Origin: Candidatus Abyssobacteria bacterium SURF_5
GTDB lineage: Bacteria; Abyssobacteria; SURF-5
Length of the DNA stretch: 25,373 nucleotides
Assembly: GCA_003598085.1 (NCBI GenBank)
Contig: QZKU01000063.1
Span: 1-25,373, forward strand
Reading direction: 5' to 3'
Shown: positions 1-8,048 of the stretch, one piece after another
Layout: each line of letters starts with the position of its first letter
Position numbering within the stretch: position 1 is the first letter of the stretch
Program-made: the position numbers and the translations under genes
The notes under the pieces: model-generated
What the model was told of the DNA's origin: nothing
What the model saw: only the letters and a program-made list of their open reading frames with translations
Databases searched by the model: none

Positions 1-108
1 TTTGATCGCGACTTTGCTCAAGAAATCTGCTGGTGGGATTACTTAAGGCAACTCAAGAACTTATGTGGGAATTCCCCACCCGGTTTGCGGAATCGCTGAT
101 CATTCCAT
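1..108. other. Left-edge non-coding stretch
   Basis: This stretch lies downstream of the stop codon of the minus-strand DUF1330 gene. It contains a small inverted repeat near 62-78 (GTGGG, AATT, CCCCAC) with no T-run after it on either strand, so it is not a convincing terminator. A plus-strand frame is open from base 1 to a TGA at 97-99, but its 32 residues resemble nothing I recognise. No gene is called. Confidence 0.4.
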
Positions 109-411
109 TCATTCCCCGGAAGAGGGAACCCCTTCGACGATGATCGCTCTGTCTCGCGTGGACCGCTCTCTGATGTCGCGCAAGGCGGCGTAGTCCGGGG
201 AGCTGATCCATCCCCGCAGGGCTTCAGCTGACGGAAACTCGATCAGGATAATGCGTTCCGGCCGCCAATCGCCCGAAAGCGTCCTGATGTTTCCGCCGCG
301 AGCGAGGTAGCGCCCGCCGTATTTTTCGACAGTAGCGGGCACTTTTCGCACGTATTCGGAATAGAGGGCCTGGTCGATCACTTCGATGTCTATTATGAGA
401 TAGACCTGCAT
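109..411 (-). CDS. DUF1330 family protein
   Basis: This is a small cytosolic protein of 100 residues in the DUF1330 family, a dimeric alpha/beta ferredoxin-like fold with no established reaction. It starts MQVYLIIDIEVID and shows the family pattern of a first beta strand, a 'YSEYVRKVPATVEKYGGRYL' helix-strand unit, a 'ERIILIEFPSAEALRGW' unit and a 'SPDYAALRDIRERSTRDRAIIVEG' C-terminal unit. The ATG at 411 is chosen over the more upstream start at 447 because GGAG lies 7 bases before it and the family begins at this strand. It is the last gene of a minus-strand run after the dehydratase-like gene (71-base gap), so co-transcription is likely. The function is unknown; association with CoA-ester or hydrolase metabolism is only positional inference. 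Confidence 0.85.
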   Translation of the reverse strand: MQVYLIIDIEVIDQALYSEYVRKVPATVEKYGGRYLARGGNIRTLSGDWRPERIILIEFPSAEALRGWISSPDYAALRDIRERSTRDRAIIVEGVPSSGE

Positions 412-482
412 ACTAATTCTCCGGCGAAATTTCACCTCACAAAGCACATGTAAGCTGCGAGGGTATAGGAGCCTGTTTGCGC

Positions 483-1616
483 CTATTGCGAGATCATTTC
501 GAGAAAACTTTGAATCCGGGTGCGCAACTGTCCGTGGCCCGGCCCGAGGCGGTGCTCGGTCTCGATGACCATGTTGGGGATGCCGTTGGCTTCCTTAAGC
601 CAGCCGCTCAATAAAGGTTGTTCGGCCAGATGGGGGTCACAGAATTTCTGGATTATGAAAATGAGAGCCTCGGCCCGGCTCTCGCGCATGCCTTCGAGAA
701 TATATTCGAGCCGCCGCCTGACCGGCAGCCGGCTGGGACAGGGGATCCGCCCGACATAGCGGCGCGCAAGCGCCTCGAAGGGGTCCTGCGCCGGCTCGAC
801 GAGATCGTAAAAGCCGCGCGAACCGGTGCACAGGTCATCACCGACAATGGCCGCGCCGGCCTCTTCGATAACCTTCAGTATCTCCGGATCGTGCAACTCG
901 CTTCCGGAAACATAGATCCTGTGCGGGTCTTGCCCGCAACCGGCCGCTCTCATGATGTGTCCGATGAGCGATTCGACCGCGTCCGAGAAGTCCTCCGGCG
1001 GCATCAGCGAGCCTGCAAGAACGACATCGAGCACCTTACTGCCGGCGATCGGACTGGGGTTCGCCGCGCGAACCGAGTACAGCCGTTTCAGAACGGAGCG
1101 TTTCCTGTTGGCGGCGTCGATGGCTTTGTGCAGAGAATCTTCCGTGATTGTCCGGCCTGAATATTCCTCGAGAGCTTCAGCCAGTTTCTTCAATTCCCGG
1201 GCCATCTGCCCGATCGAACTTTCGCTCGGGAAATACGGAGGTGAAAACATGTAGGCAAAATCCGTTTTGATATTGCGCTGCCAGATGCCGAACAATCCGC
1301 ATGTGGCGTCGCAGGTATAGGCGTGCACGATTCCATCGAGGTAGTCGAATCCGCCCTTGAGCGCCATATCGAGCACTCCCCGCACGAACGGACACACGAA
1401 ACTCTGGATGAGCGTGTCGGCCTGAGTGATGTCTTCCGTTCCGCCGAACAGGCGAACCGGATGTATTCCCGCCGCGTACAGCAGCTCTTCGGGCGTGTAC
1501 GTGCAGAAGTATCCGAATATCTTCTTAGCTGTCCGCTTTTTCAGGTCGCGCAAATAGTCGGCGCGATTCCGGATAATCTCGCTGAAGAATGTCTCGGTTG
1601 TCGTTTCCCTGATCAT
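483..1616 (-). CDS. 2-hydroxyacyl-CoA dehydratase (HgdB/BcrC/YjiM) family protein
   Basis: This 377-residue protein belongs to the family of iron-sulfur subunits of 2-hydroxyacyl-CoA dehydratases and benzoyl-CoA reductases, which take low-potential electrons from an ATP-driven activator. The sequence shows the N-terminal 'GYFCTYTPEELLYAAG' motif, 'SFVCPFVRGVLD', 'YTCDATCG', the second-half 'GDDLCTGSRG' segment, and the C-terminal 'QKFCDPHLAEQP...GIPNMVIETEH...GQLRTRIQSFLEMI' signature. Several of these cysteines are candidate cluster ligands. The ATG at 1616 is preferred over 1745 because the longer version overlaps the upstream hydrolase and adds an unrelated arginine-rich tail. It begins 32 bases after the hydrolase stop, so the two are probably one transcript. 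Canonical enzymes need two such subunits plus an ASKHA activator; neither partner is in the window. A single-subunit YjiM or double-cubane-cluster-type protein is therefore an alternative. The substrate is unknown. Confidence 0.85.
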   Translation of the reverse strand: MIRETTTETFFSEIIRNRADYLRDLKKRTAKKIFGYFCTYTPEELLYAAGIHPVRLFGGTEDITQADTLIQSFVCPFVRGVLDMALKGGFDYLDGIVHAYTCDATCGLFGIWQRNIKTDFAYMFSPPYFPSESSIGQMARELKKLAEALEEYSGRTITEDSLHKAIDAANRKRSVLKRLYSVRAANPSPIAGSKVLDVVLAGSLMPPEDFSDAVESLIGHIMRAAGCGQDPHRIYVSGSELHDPEILKVIEEAGAAIVGDDLCTGSRGFYDLVEPAQDPFEALARRYVGRIPCPSRLPVRRRLEYILEGMRESRAEALIFIIQKFCDPHLAEQPLLSGWLKEANGIPNMVIETEHRLGPGHGQLRTRIQSFLEMISQ

Positions 1617-1648
1617 TGTGACTTGTTCTCTCCGTCTGCGGGCGTCGC

Positions 1649-4051
1649 CTACCGGCTGTTGGGCATTAGTTGCAGATGCCCCTCGACGCCTCCAATGAAA
1701 TCCTGTTTGTTCATCATGAGCGGGATATACTCGCCCCTCAGCCACCGGCCGGCATAATCGTCATAATGGGCGTTCAGAGGATGGCCGGATTGGCCGGTGG
1801 TGTGGATGCCGAGGGTGGTGTGCAGCCCGGAAAAATCCATGATATGGCGGATAGATGCGGCCATGCTTACCACGTATGGTTCATTGAATTCGAAGGTGCC
1901 GCGGTTGATTGTCTCTCCGTCTCCCGGGAACGGGAAGGGTCCGAGATTAAACAGCCGCTTTGCGATGCTGCTCTTATCCAGGGGATGTCGGAACTGGACT
2001 GTGTGTGCACTGTCCCAGCGCCAGTCAAACATGTTTTTCCCGTATTTTTCTTCCAGCGCATTGACGGCCTGCTTGAAGCTCAGGATTATAATCTCGTCAC
2101 GCGTTTCAACCGGCCCTGTCTTCACGTTGTCGAACCAGCGGGAGTCTTCGTTCATCAATTCGACAAACCGCTCCAGCCACAGGTAATACTGGCTGAGGTA
2201 GTCGGATGCGAGGCTCTTCCCGAATTCATCCGAAAACGTGTTGAGCGCGAATCTGAGAAGAAACTCATGGTACAGGAGCGAAGCCGGGCTATCAGTGGAA
2301 TTTTTGCCGTCCCACACCGTCAGCAGGCGCGCCGCCTCCCGCAGGTTCTGCTGCTGCAGCGTCAAGAGCGCCGGCTCGATTCTGTTGCAGATAAGCTGCG
2401 CCAGGAGCGAGGTATCATCCATCTGCATGCGGGCGATGTCCTCGACGTCGTGGCGCTCTTTCTCGTCGATGAGATCGGTGATGCGCCGGCTCCGAAAATT
2501 CGGCGCCCATTCCGCGGAAAGGAAATGCGGATAGTCGTCGCCGACAACGCGGTTGTTTGCCGTCACCAGGTAGCCTCGTGCGGGATTGAACTCATGCGGC
2601 AACTCCTCAAAGGGAATCCAGCCCTGCCATGCGGTGGCGCTCTTCCAGCCGTCTCGCGGGAAAACGCCGTTGCCGTCCGGCCGGATTGGGATCAGGCCGG
2701 CTCCGGAGTACCCGATGTTTCCATCGGTGTCGGCATAAATGAAATTTTGCGGAGCAACGCCGAAATGTTGTAGCGCCTGCCGAAACTCGTTCCAATTTTG
2801 GGCTGTGTTGATTCCGAGCAGAGCTTCGAAATCCGGCGTCGGCTCAAATCCGGTCCAACTGAGACTGACGACGTTCATTGCCTTTGGGATCGCGTCATTC
2901 ATCACCGGCCCATGGATCGTGCGCCGGATTTCTTTTTCTATATAGAGGAGCTCGCCTTCATCCGCCCGAAAGGGTATGCGTTCGCGCGTAGTGTCCATAT
3001 CGACCCATGCGCCGTCGAATTCGTACTGGTTCGGGTCGTCAGGATTGACCCGCTCGATAAAGATATCCTGCACGTCGGCATTCATGTTGGTTATTCCCCA
3101 GCCGATGTGGCGGTTGTGCCCGAGCAGCGGCAGGGGCGTTCCCGGCACGAGAGCACCTATCACATCGAGTCCTCCACCCATCAGATGGACGTAATACCAG
3201 ATGGACGGCATGCGCGTGCCGCTCAAATGAGGATCATTCGCGAGGATGGCCGCGCCGCTGGTTGTCCGTGAGGGAGCGAGCACCCAGCTATTGCTGCCGC
3301 CGCACGTCCCGATGATGCCGCCAAGAACACGCGAGCCGCCGAGAAGGCTTGTCTGCATCATGCGCTCAACTGTGCCCGCATCAAGGATAAAGGGACCGGT
3401 TGCAGGATAAACAGGAGATAAGTCAGCGGCTCGGTCGGCGCCCACTTGGGCCGCGATTCTCATCATCACGATCTCGCTCTCATGATTTTTTGAAAGCTGC
3501 CAGCCGAGCAGCCGGGAGATCGCCAGGCTGTCCGGCGGTTGCCACGGCTCCGGCGTGTACTTCAGCAGGCGGAATTCGGGCGGCAGCGAGCTTGCTTTTT
3601 CCAGATATGCGTTCACTCCGTCCGAGAATGCGGACAGCATGGCTGCGCTTTCGGGAGAAAGCTGTTCCCATTGCCGGCGGGCGGTCCGCTCGAGTCCGAT
3701 GGTGCGCATGAGCAGATCGGTGCGGAGAACGGTTTCCCCGAGGATTTCCGCGAGGCGCCCGGTGGCTGCGCGGCGCGTTAAGTCCATCTGCCACAACCGA
3801 TCCTGCGCCGTCACATAGCCGACGGCAAACATCAGGTCGCGCCGGTTCTCGGCGTAAATGTGCGGAATGCCATACTCGTCGCGATATACATCCACCTGCG
3901 CCGACAACCCTTTCACGTTTATCTTTCCCGATACTTCGGGCAGCGATCGGCCGAGCTGGATGCGGACAATTCCGACCAGGATAAGGCCGGCGACCATGAG
4001 AAGGAAAAGAATTCCCCCAATGATGTTTCTTTTCTTCATGTTTACTTTCAT
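1649..4051 (-). CDS. Penicillin acylase family (peptidase S45) amidohydrolase
   Basis: This 800-residue protein is an Ntn hydrolase of the penicillin/acyl-homoserine-lactone/cephalosporin acylase family, which cleaves amide bonds of varied acyl substrates. An N-terminal hydrophobic segment (about residues 9-31) suggests export or membrane anchoring. The alpha-chain region has 'DEYGIPHIYAENRRDLMFAVGYVTAQDRLWQMDLTRR'. The precursor is expected to be cut before Ser253 in 'GTCGGSNSWVL', which makes Ser253 the N-terminal nucleophile of the beta chain. The 'YLVTANNR' segment carries the conserved asparagine region of the active site. The length is normal for the family. ATGs at 4051 and 4039 are both possible; neither has a strong ribosome-binding site. 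It is the first gene behind the promoter at 4094-4122, followed by the dehydratase-like gene. The physiological substrate cannot be told from the sequence. Confidence 0.93.
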   Translation of the reverse strand: MKVNMKKRNIIGGILFLLMVAGLILVGIVRIQLGRSLPEVSGKINVKGLSAQVDVYRDEYGIPHIYAENRRDLMFAVGYVTAQDRLWQMDLTRRAATGRLAEILGETVLRTDLLMRTIGLERTARRQWEQLSPESAAMLSAFSDGVNAYLEKASSLPPEFRLLKYTPEPWQPPDSLAISRLLGWQLSKNHESEIVMMRIAAQVGADRAADLSPVYPATGPFILDAGTVERMMQTSLLGGSRVLGGIIGTCGGSNSWVLAPSRTTSGAAILANDPHLSGTRMPSIWYYVHLMGGGLDVIGALVPGTPLPLLGHNRHIGWGITNMNADVQDIFIERVNPDDPNQYEFDGAWVDMDTTRERIPFRADEGELLYIEKEIRRTIHGPVMNDAIPKAMNVVSLSWTGFEPTPDFEALLGINTAQNWNEFRQALQHFGVAPQNFIYADTDGNIGYSGAGLIPIRPDGNGVFPRDGWKSATAWQGWIPFEELPHEFNPARGYLVTANNRVVGDDYPHFLSAEWAPNFRSRRITDLIDEKERHDVEDIARMQMDDTSLLAQLICNRIEPALLTLQQQNLREAARLLTVWDGKNSTDSPASLLYHEFLLRFALNTFSDEFGKSLASDYLSQYYLWLERFVELMNEDSRWFDNVKTGPVETRDEIIILSFKQAVNALEEKYGKNMFDWRWDSAHTVQFRHPLDKSSIAKRLFNLGPFPFPGDGETINRGTFEFNEPYVVSMAASIRHIMDFSGLHTTLGIHTTGQSGHPLNAHYDDYAGRWLRGEYIPLMMNKQDFIGGVEGHLQLMPNSR

Positions 4052-4093
4052 GAAATGATTAATTGGTGCGGGTAGTGGCGTTTATTGGGCTTC

Positions 4094-4122
4094 ATTCTAG
4101 CTATCGCCACAGCCCATGTCAA
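4094..4122 (-). promoter_or_regulatory. Sigma70-type promoter for the penicillin-acylase operon
   Basis: Read on the minus strand, a perfect -35 hexamer TTGACA (4117-4122) is followed by a 17-base spacer and the -10 hexamer TAGAAT (4094-4099), one mismatch from consensus. The predicted start of transcription near 4087 gives a leader of about 35 bases before the ATG at 4051. Confidence 0.75.
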
Positions 4123-4185
4123 TGGGTGAACCCGGCGGGGGCCCAGCGGGCGGGCGGTTTTTCCTGGATGCCTTCTGTTTTCCTT

Positions 4186-4214
4186 TTGAAATAACATCTC
4201 GGTTGCTGTACAAT
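4186..4214 (+). promoter_or_regulatory. Sigma70-type promoter giving a leaderless ROK kinase mRNA
   Basis: The -35 hexamer TTGAAA (4186-4191), a 17-base spacer and the -10 hexamer TACAAT (4209-4214) make a near-consensus promoter. The -10 ends only seven bases before the ATG at 4222, so transcription should begin at or next to the start codon. No Shine-Dalgarno sequence lies between. Confidence 0.7.
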
Positions 4215-4221
4215 CTGGTTC

Positions 4222-5193
4222 ATGAAAGAAAAGCGCATTGTTGCTCTTGATGTCGGCGGCACGAAGTTGGCCGCCGCTGTCTTTGAGGGGAGACAGATGC
4301 TGGCGAGCGGGCGCAGGCCGACGCTTGTGGAAGGCGGACCCGACGAGGTCTTCGGGCGGATCGCGATGCTGTTGTATTCGCTGCTGGACAAGACGGGAAC
4401 GCGCGCGGGAGATTTGCTTTGCATCGGCGCCGGCTGCGGGGGTCCGCTCGATTCCGAGACCGGCGTGATCTATTCGCCTCCCAACCTGCCCGCCTGGGAC
4501 GAGTACCCGCTCAAGCAGAAGCTTGAGGCCCAGTTCTTGGCGCCCGCATTTGTGGAGAACGACGCCAATGCCGCCGCGCTGGGGGAACATTATTTCGGCG
4601 CCGGAAAAGGTTATCGCAACATCTTCTACATCACCGCGAGCACCGGTATCGGATCCGGAATCATATTGGACGGCAAATTATACCGCGGAACCAACTATTC
4701 GGCCGGCGAATTCGGGCATATCGTGCTCGCCCGCAACGGGCCGAGGTGCAATTGCGGCGGCCGCGGCTGCCTTGAGGCGCTTGCCTCCGGAACCGCCATA
4801 GCCCGGCGCGCGCAGCGGGAAATCCGCCGGAATTCCGAATCAACTTTGGCGGAGATTATCGAGAGAGGCGGGCGGATTACCGCGCGAGAGGTTGCCGCGG
4901 CCGCACGAAAGGGCGACCGGCTGGCGAGCGAGATCTTTTCGGATGCCGCCGAATATCTCGGTCTCGGCATCACGACGGTCATCCATTTGCTGAACCCTGA
5001 GCTGGTTATCATTGGAGGCGGCCTGGCGCAGACGGGGTCGCAACTTTTTGAGCCGGTTCGCCGCGTTGTTTCGCAGCGCGCGCAGAGGCGTCTTGCCGAC
5101 TGCGCGCAGATAGTCCCCGCGCAGATGGGAGTAAATGTCGGTGTGTATGGGGCACTCGCCGTTGCTCTTGAAAGGACCGGACAGGCCGGCTGA
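4222..5193 (+). CDS. ROK family sugar kinase (glucokinase-like)
   Basis: This 323-residue cytosolic kinase of the ROK family phosphorylates glucose or a related hexose with ATP. Visible motifs are the phosphate-binding 'DVGGTK' at residues 10-15, the catalytic 'VENDANAAALGE' (Asp114), 'TASTGIGSGIILDG', the ROK 'GEFGHI' with zinc-binding His166, and the zinc cluster 'CNCGGRGCLEALASG' (Cys176, Cys178, Cys183). There is no N-terminal helix-turn-helix, so it is an enzyme and not a NagC/Xyl-type repressor. The start is fixed by the position of DVGGTK. It stands alone between divergent and convergent neighbours. Substrate choice (glucose, N-acetylmannosamine or another sugar) cannot be settled. The intact zinc site and glucokinase-like length favour glucokinase. 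Confidence 0.93.
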   Translation: MKEKRIVALDVGGTKLAAAVFEGRQMLASGRRPTLVEGGPDEVFGRIAMLLYSLLDKTGTRAGDLLCIGAGCGGPLDSETGVIYSPPNLPAWDEYPLKQKLEAQFLAPAFVENDANAAALGEHYFGAGKGYRNIFYITASTGIGSGIILDGKLYRGTNYSAGEFGHIVLARNGPRCNCGGRGCLEALASGTAIARRAQREIRRNSESTLAEIIERGGRITAREVAAAARKGDRLASEIFSDAAEYLGLGITTVIHLLNPELVIIGGGLAQTGSQLFEPVRRVVSQRAQRRLADCAQIVPAQMGVNVGVYGALAVALERTGQAG

Positions 5194-5245
5194 AGGTGTG
5201 GGCGGTTATTTCTTTTTGGTCTCGATCGTTGAGAAGAAATGAATG

Positions 5246-6328
5246 CTAGCGAGCGGCTTCAGCGATTGTTCCGCCGCCGATAACTAATTCGCCGTCGTAG
5301 AAGACGACCGCCTGTCCGGGAGCGATTGCGCGCTGGGCCCGGTCGAATCGTACGCTCACCTTCCCCTCTTCAAGAGGAGAAATCGTCGCAGGGCTTTCCT
5401 CGTGTTTATATCGGATTCTCGCCTTTGCGCGCATGCGGTCATCCAGCCTTTTTATGGAAATCCAGTTCATTTTTTCCGCCACGAGCGCATCGGAAAGCAC
5501 GTGCTCCGACTCACCGACAAGAACGGCATTTTTGGCGAGATCGAACCCGATCACATAAAGAGGCCGCTCGAAAGCTATGCCGAGACCGCGTCTCTGACCG
5601 ATGGTATAGTTGGCGATGCCGGAATGTGTGCCGAGGACCCTGCCGCTGACGTGAATGATCGGGCCGGACTGGAACGCGCCGGGCGCGAGCGTGGAAAGAA
5701 GGTCTCTGTAGTCTCCTCCGGTAACGAAGCAGATTTCCTGGCTCTCCTTTTTTTCTGCGGTCGCCAGGCCGAGTTCCCGCGCGAGTTTGCGTATCACGCT
5801 CTTCGTGTACTCCCCGACCGGAAACTTTATGCGGGCCAACTGGCGCTGTGTCAATTCATAGAGGAAATAGGACTGGTCCTTCAGGAGGTCCTTACCCTTC
5901 ATCAGAAGGTACCTGCCGGAGTCTGCATTGAACGAGATCCGCGCGTAATGACCGGTTGCGACAGAATCGGCTCCCAGCGTGCTCGCCTTTCGCAGCATCA
6001 GGTTGAATTTGATCTCGGTGTTGCAGCGGATGCAGGGATTGGGCGTTCGCCCGATCAGGTATTCGGCGCAAAACGGCTCGACCACATGTTTTCGAAAGGC
6101 GGCCTTGACGTTGGAAACATAATGGGGAGAATTCAGTTTTGCGCAAACGCGGCGGGCATCGGCGGCATCGATTGAAGAGCAGCAACGGCGCTCCGAGTCA
6201 TCGGTTTCGGCCTCATCCCATACCTTCATGGTGAGGCCGATGATGTCGAAACCCTGCCGCTTGAGGATGGCCGCGGCGACTGAGCTATCTACGCCGCCGC
6301 TCATCAGCGCCAGTACGGTTTCAGGCAT
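5246..6328 (-). CDS. mnmA: tRNA-specific 2-thiouridylase MnmA
   Basis: This 360-residue cytosolic enzyme adds sulfur to U34 of tRNA-Lys, tRNA-Glu and tRNA-Gln, activating the base with ATP and receiving sulfur from a relay. The PP-loop 'SGGVDSS' is at residues 10-16. The catalytic cysteine is Cys102 in 'NPCIRCNTEIKF' and the second cysteine is Cys200 in 'KKESQEICFV'; these match the paired cysteines of the E. coli enzyme. The 'GTHSGIANYTIGQRRGLGIA' region and the C-terminal beta-barrel are present. The length is normal. It is the third gene after the M23 peptidase and bactofilin. A 6-bp hairpin sits between the bactofilin stop and this start, and no clear Shine-Dalgarno is seen before the ATG, so its expression may be set separately from the upstream pair. 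Confidence 0.96.
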   Translation of the reverse strand: MPETVLALMSGGVDSSVAAAILKRQGFDIIGLTMKVWDEAETDDSERRCCSSIDAADARRVCAKLNSPHYVSNVKAAFRKHVVEPFCAEYLIGRTPNPCIRCNTEIKFNLMLRKASTLGADSVATGHYARISFNADSGRYLLMKGKDLLKDQSYFLYELTQRQLARIKFPVGEYTKSVIRKLARELGLATAEKKESQEICFVTGGDYRDLLSTLAPGAFQSGPIIHVSGRVLGTHSGIANYTIGQRRGLGIAFERPLYVIGFDLAKNAVLVGESEHVLSDALVAEKMNWISIKRLDDRMRAKARIRYKHEESPATISPLEEGKVSVRFDRAQRAIAPGQAVVFYDGELVIGGGTIAEAAR

Positions 6329-6337
6329 TGAAGGAAA

Positions 6338-6354
6338 CCGCCCGCAAAGGGCGG
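6338..6354 (-). terminator. Hairpin between bactofilin and mnmA (weak terminator or translational control)
   Basis: On the minus strand CCGCCC (6349-6354), a 5-base loop and GGGCGG (6338-6343) form a perfect 6-bp GC-only stem followed by only three T residues. It lies directly after the bactofilin stop codon and ends 9 bases before the mnmA ATG. It could be a leaky terminator or could mask the mnmA start. Confidence 0.4.
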
Positions 6355-6355
6355 A

Positions 6356-6877
6356 TCAGTTCTTCTCCCCTTTCGCGGCGGGAGAGACCTCATGCTTGTC
6401 CTCGGACGGACGCGGCAGGCGCTGTCCCTGCTGTTGCTGCTGCGGCTGTTTAGCGCCGTCGCCTTGATTCATGGTGCATCTCCCTTCGAAGATGACGCCT
6501 TCGGCGACGACGAATTTTGATGCTGCGGTGGTTACATCGCCGTACATCCGGCCGGTTGAAAGCACCTCGACTTTCTCGCGGCCGTGCACGTTTCCGTGAA
6601 CAGTGCCTCCGATAACGACAAGAGCTGCGGTCACATTGGCCTTTACCATTCCTTTTTCTCCGATAATAACGGTCGAATCGGAGCGGATGTTGCCTTCCAC
6701 GTTTCCGTCGATGCGAAGCGTCCCGCGCGAGTGGAGGTCTCCCTTGATCAAGGAACCGGGGCCGATGATCGTATCAACCTTATCGGTGTTTGTTGTCATC
6801 TGAGGACTCCTCGTTGGAAAAATGGGTTTTTCATGGTCGTTATCTGAATTGGGTTTCTTTTTTCCGAAAATATCCAT
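6356..6877 (-). CDS. Bactofilin (polymer-forming cytoskeletal protein)
   Basis: This 173-residue bactofilin is a beta-helical protein that polymerises without nucleotide and scaffolds cell-wall enzymes at the inner membrane. The N-terminus 'MDIFGKKKP' resembles the basic 'FGKKK' start common in the family. The core begins at 'DTIIGPGSLIKGDLHSRGTLRIDGNVEGNI' and continues through short glycine-spaced repeats such as 'GGTVHGNVHGREKVEVLSTGRMYGDV' to about residue 130. A disordered tail with a glutamine run and charged residues follows. The ATG at 6877 is chosen over 6991 because GGGAG lies 6 bases upstream and the longer tail has no family resemblance. It follows the M23 peptidase gene on the same strand by 156 bases. 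Bactofilin genes next to M23 peptidases are a recurrent arrangement and point to a role in cell shape. Confidence 0.92.
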   Translation of the reverse strand: MDIFGKKKPNSDNDHEKPIFPTRSPQMTTNTDKVDTIIGPGSLIKGDLHSRGTLRIDGNVEGNIRSDSTVIIGEKGMVKANVTAALVVIGGTVHGNVHGREKVEVLSTGRMYGDVTTAASKFVVAEGVIFEGRCTMNQGDGAKQPQQQQQGQRLPRPSEDKHEVSPAAKGEKN

Positions 6878-7033
6878 TGGGGGCTCCCGTTGCGCATGCG
6901 GCTCTTGGGGTGGCTGACTACCTCCCTGATACTCGCCTGTTTCTCCCTGCTCCCATTCATGAAAAAAACCGCTGTCCGAAGAGTTTGTCATGCGGACCGG
7001 CGGGGGACTTGCCTCTTTTCGAAAGCGGCCGAC

Positions 7034-7942
7034 TTATTCTACCAAATACTGGTATGGGTTTACAAGCTGGTTATTGTAACGGACTTCATAATGAAGATGG
7101 GGACCCGTGCTTCGGCCGCTGCTGCCGACGTGGGCGATTACATCGCCCCGCATCACCATGTCGCCCCGCTTCACAAATAATTTGGCCGCGTGTCCATATC
7201 TGGTGGTATAGCCGTAGCCGTGTTCTATCTCCACCATTCTCCCCATGCCCTCGCTCCAGCCGGCGAACGAAACGATGCCGTCGGCCGGCGCGACTATAGG
7301 TGTTTTGCGGGGGGCAACGATATCGCAGCCCTCATGGAATCTATTATCGCCGCTGATAGGGTCTTCGCGATACCCGAACGCGGAGCTGATCCAGGCATCC
7401 TGCGAGCATACCGGGTTTATCGAGGGGATGCTCGACAATCGAGCTTTTTCCCGCTCAAAGATCTGAAGAACCTCCTCAAAACTGTTCTTTAAATCGCTGG
7501 AGCCTTTCTTGAGGTCCCCGGGTGAAAACAGTCTTGGAAGATCGGGGGATTCCGGGAAGACCTCTGCGTAGTCAAACACATCGTCGGAAGGAGACGGCCC
7601 ACCCTGACCGCCACCCATGGGAGGGCCTTCCATCCGGTCGCGCGGCTCAAGGCCCGCCATGGTCCGCAGTTTTTCCTCCAGGTCCTTGAGCATGGCAAAC
7701 TCACGGTTGAGTTGGGAAAGCTCGACGTCCCGGTGCTTGAGCTGCGTTTCGAGGGAGGCGATCCGGTCCGCTTTCGACTGTCTCCACGTGTAGCCGACAA
7801 GCACAAGGGCCAGAAAAGAAATGATTAATAGGGAAGCGGCCCCAGCGGCCGCTCGACGGAGGGATTTCAGAGATAATTCAAAACTATAAACGTCTCGTCC
7901 GGGCGAGTTTGGCACAATCAGGACGTTCCACTTTTTCTGCAT
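7034..7942 (-). CDS. M23 family metallopeptidase (LytM-type), membrane anchored
   Basis: This 302-residue peptidoglycan endopeptidase or its regulator has a cytoplasmic N-terminus, one membrane helix (about 33-52), a periplasmic coiled coil (about 56-97), a glycine/proline-rich linker and a C-terminal M23 domain (about 185-300). Zinc ligands are intact: His203 and Asp207 in 'FHEGCDI', and His284 in 'HLH' (282-284). His251 in 'YGHAAKL' and His282 complete the active site, so it is likely catalytic and not a degenerate LytM factor. The ATG at 7942 has GAGG five bases upstream. It is the first gene behind the promoter at 8049-8077 with a leader of about 100 bases, and is followed by the bactofilin gene, its probable scaffold partner. 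Confidence 0.94.
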   Translation of the reverse strand: MQKKWNVLIVPNSPGRDVYSFELSLKSLRRAAAGAASLLIISFLALVLVGYTWRQSKADRIASLETQLKHRDVELSQLNREFAMLKDLEEKLRTMAGLEPRDRMEGPPMGGGQGGPSPSDDVFDYAEVFPESPDLPRLFSPGDLKKGSSDLKNSFEEVLQIFEREKARLSSIPSINPVCSQDAWISSAFGYREDPISGDNRFHEGCDIVAPRKTPIVAPADGIVSFAGWSEGMGRMVEIEHGYGYTTRYGHAAKLFVKRGDMVMRGDVIAHVGSSGRSTGPHLHYEVRYNNQLVNPYQYLVE

Positions 7943-8048
7943 CTCGTCCTCGGATAGTATGACTGTCTGTTTCTATACTGCCTCTTTCGTGTGTAAGCCT
8001 TTGAGAATCCTAAGGATCAGAACAAACGACACCGCGTGAATCTGAGCT

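Noticed and set aside
1-99. Plus-strand frame open from the left edge to TGA at 97-99
   Set aside because: It is only 32 codons, without recognisable motifs, and a frame this short is expected by chance; it could be a true gene end but cannot be supported.
1617-1745. N-terminal extension of the dehydratase-like gene to 1745
   Set aside because: It overlaps the end of the penicillin-acylase gene and encodes an arginine- and glutamine-rich tail not seen in the family.
1670-2773. 367-codon plus-strand frame opposite the penicillin-acylase gene
   Set aside because: It is antisense to a gene with intact catalytic motifs. GC-rich codons on one strand commonly leave the opposite frame open, and its translation has no domain pattern.
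5200-5245. Bidirectional terminator between the ROK kinase and mnmA
   Set aside because: The arms ATTTCTT and AAGAAAT pair, but the stem is AT-rich and interrupted; it is possible but too weak to list as a feature.
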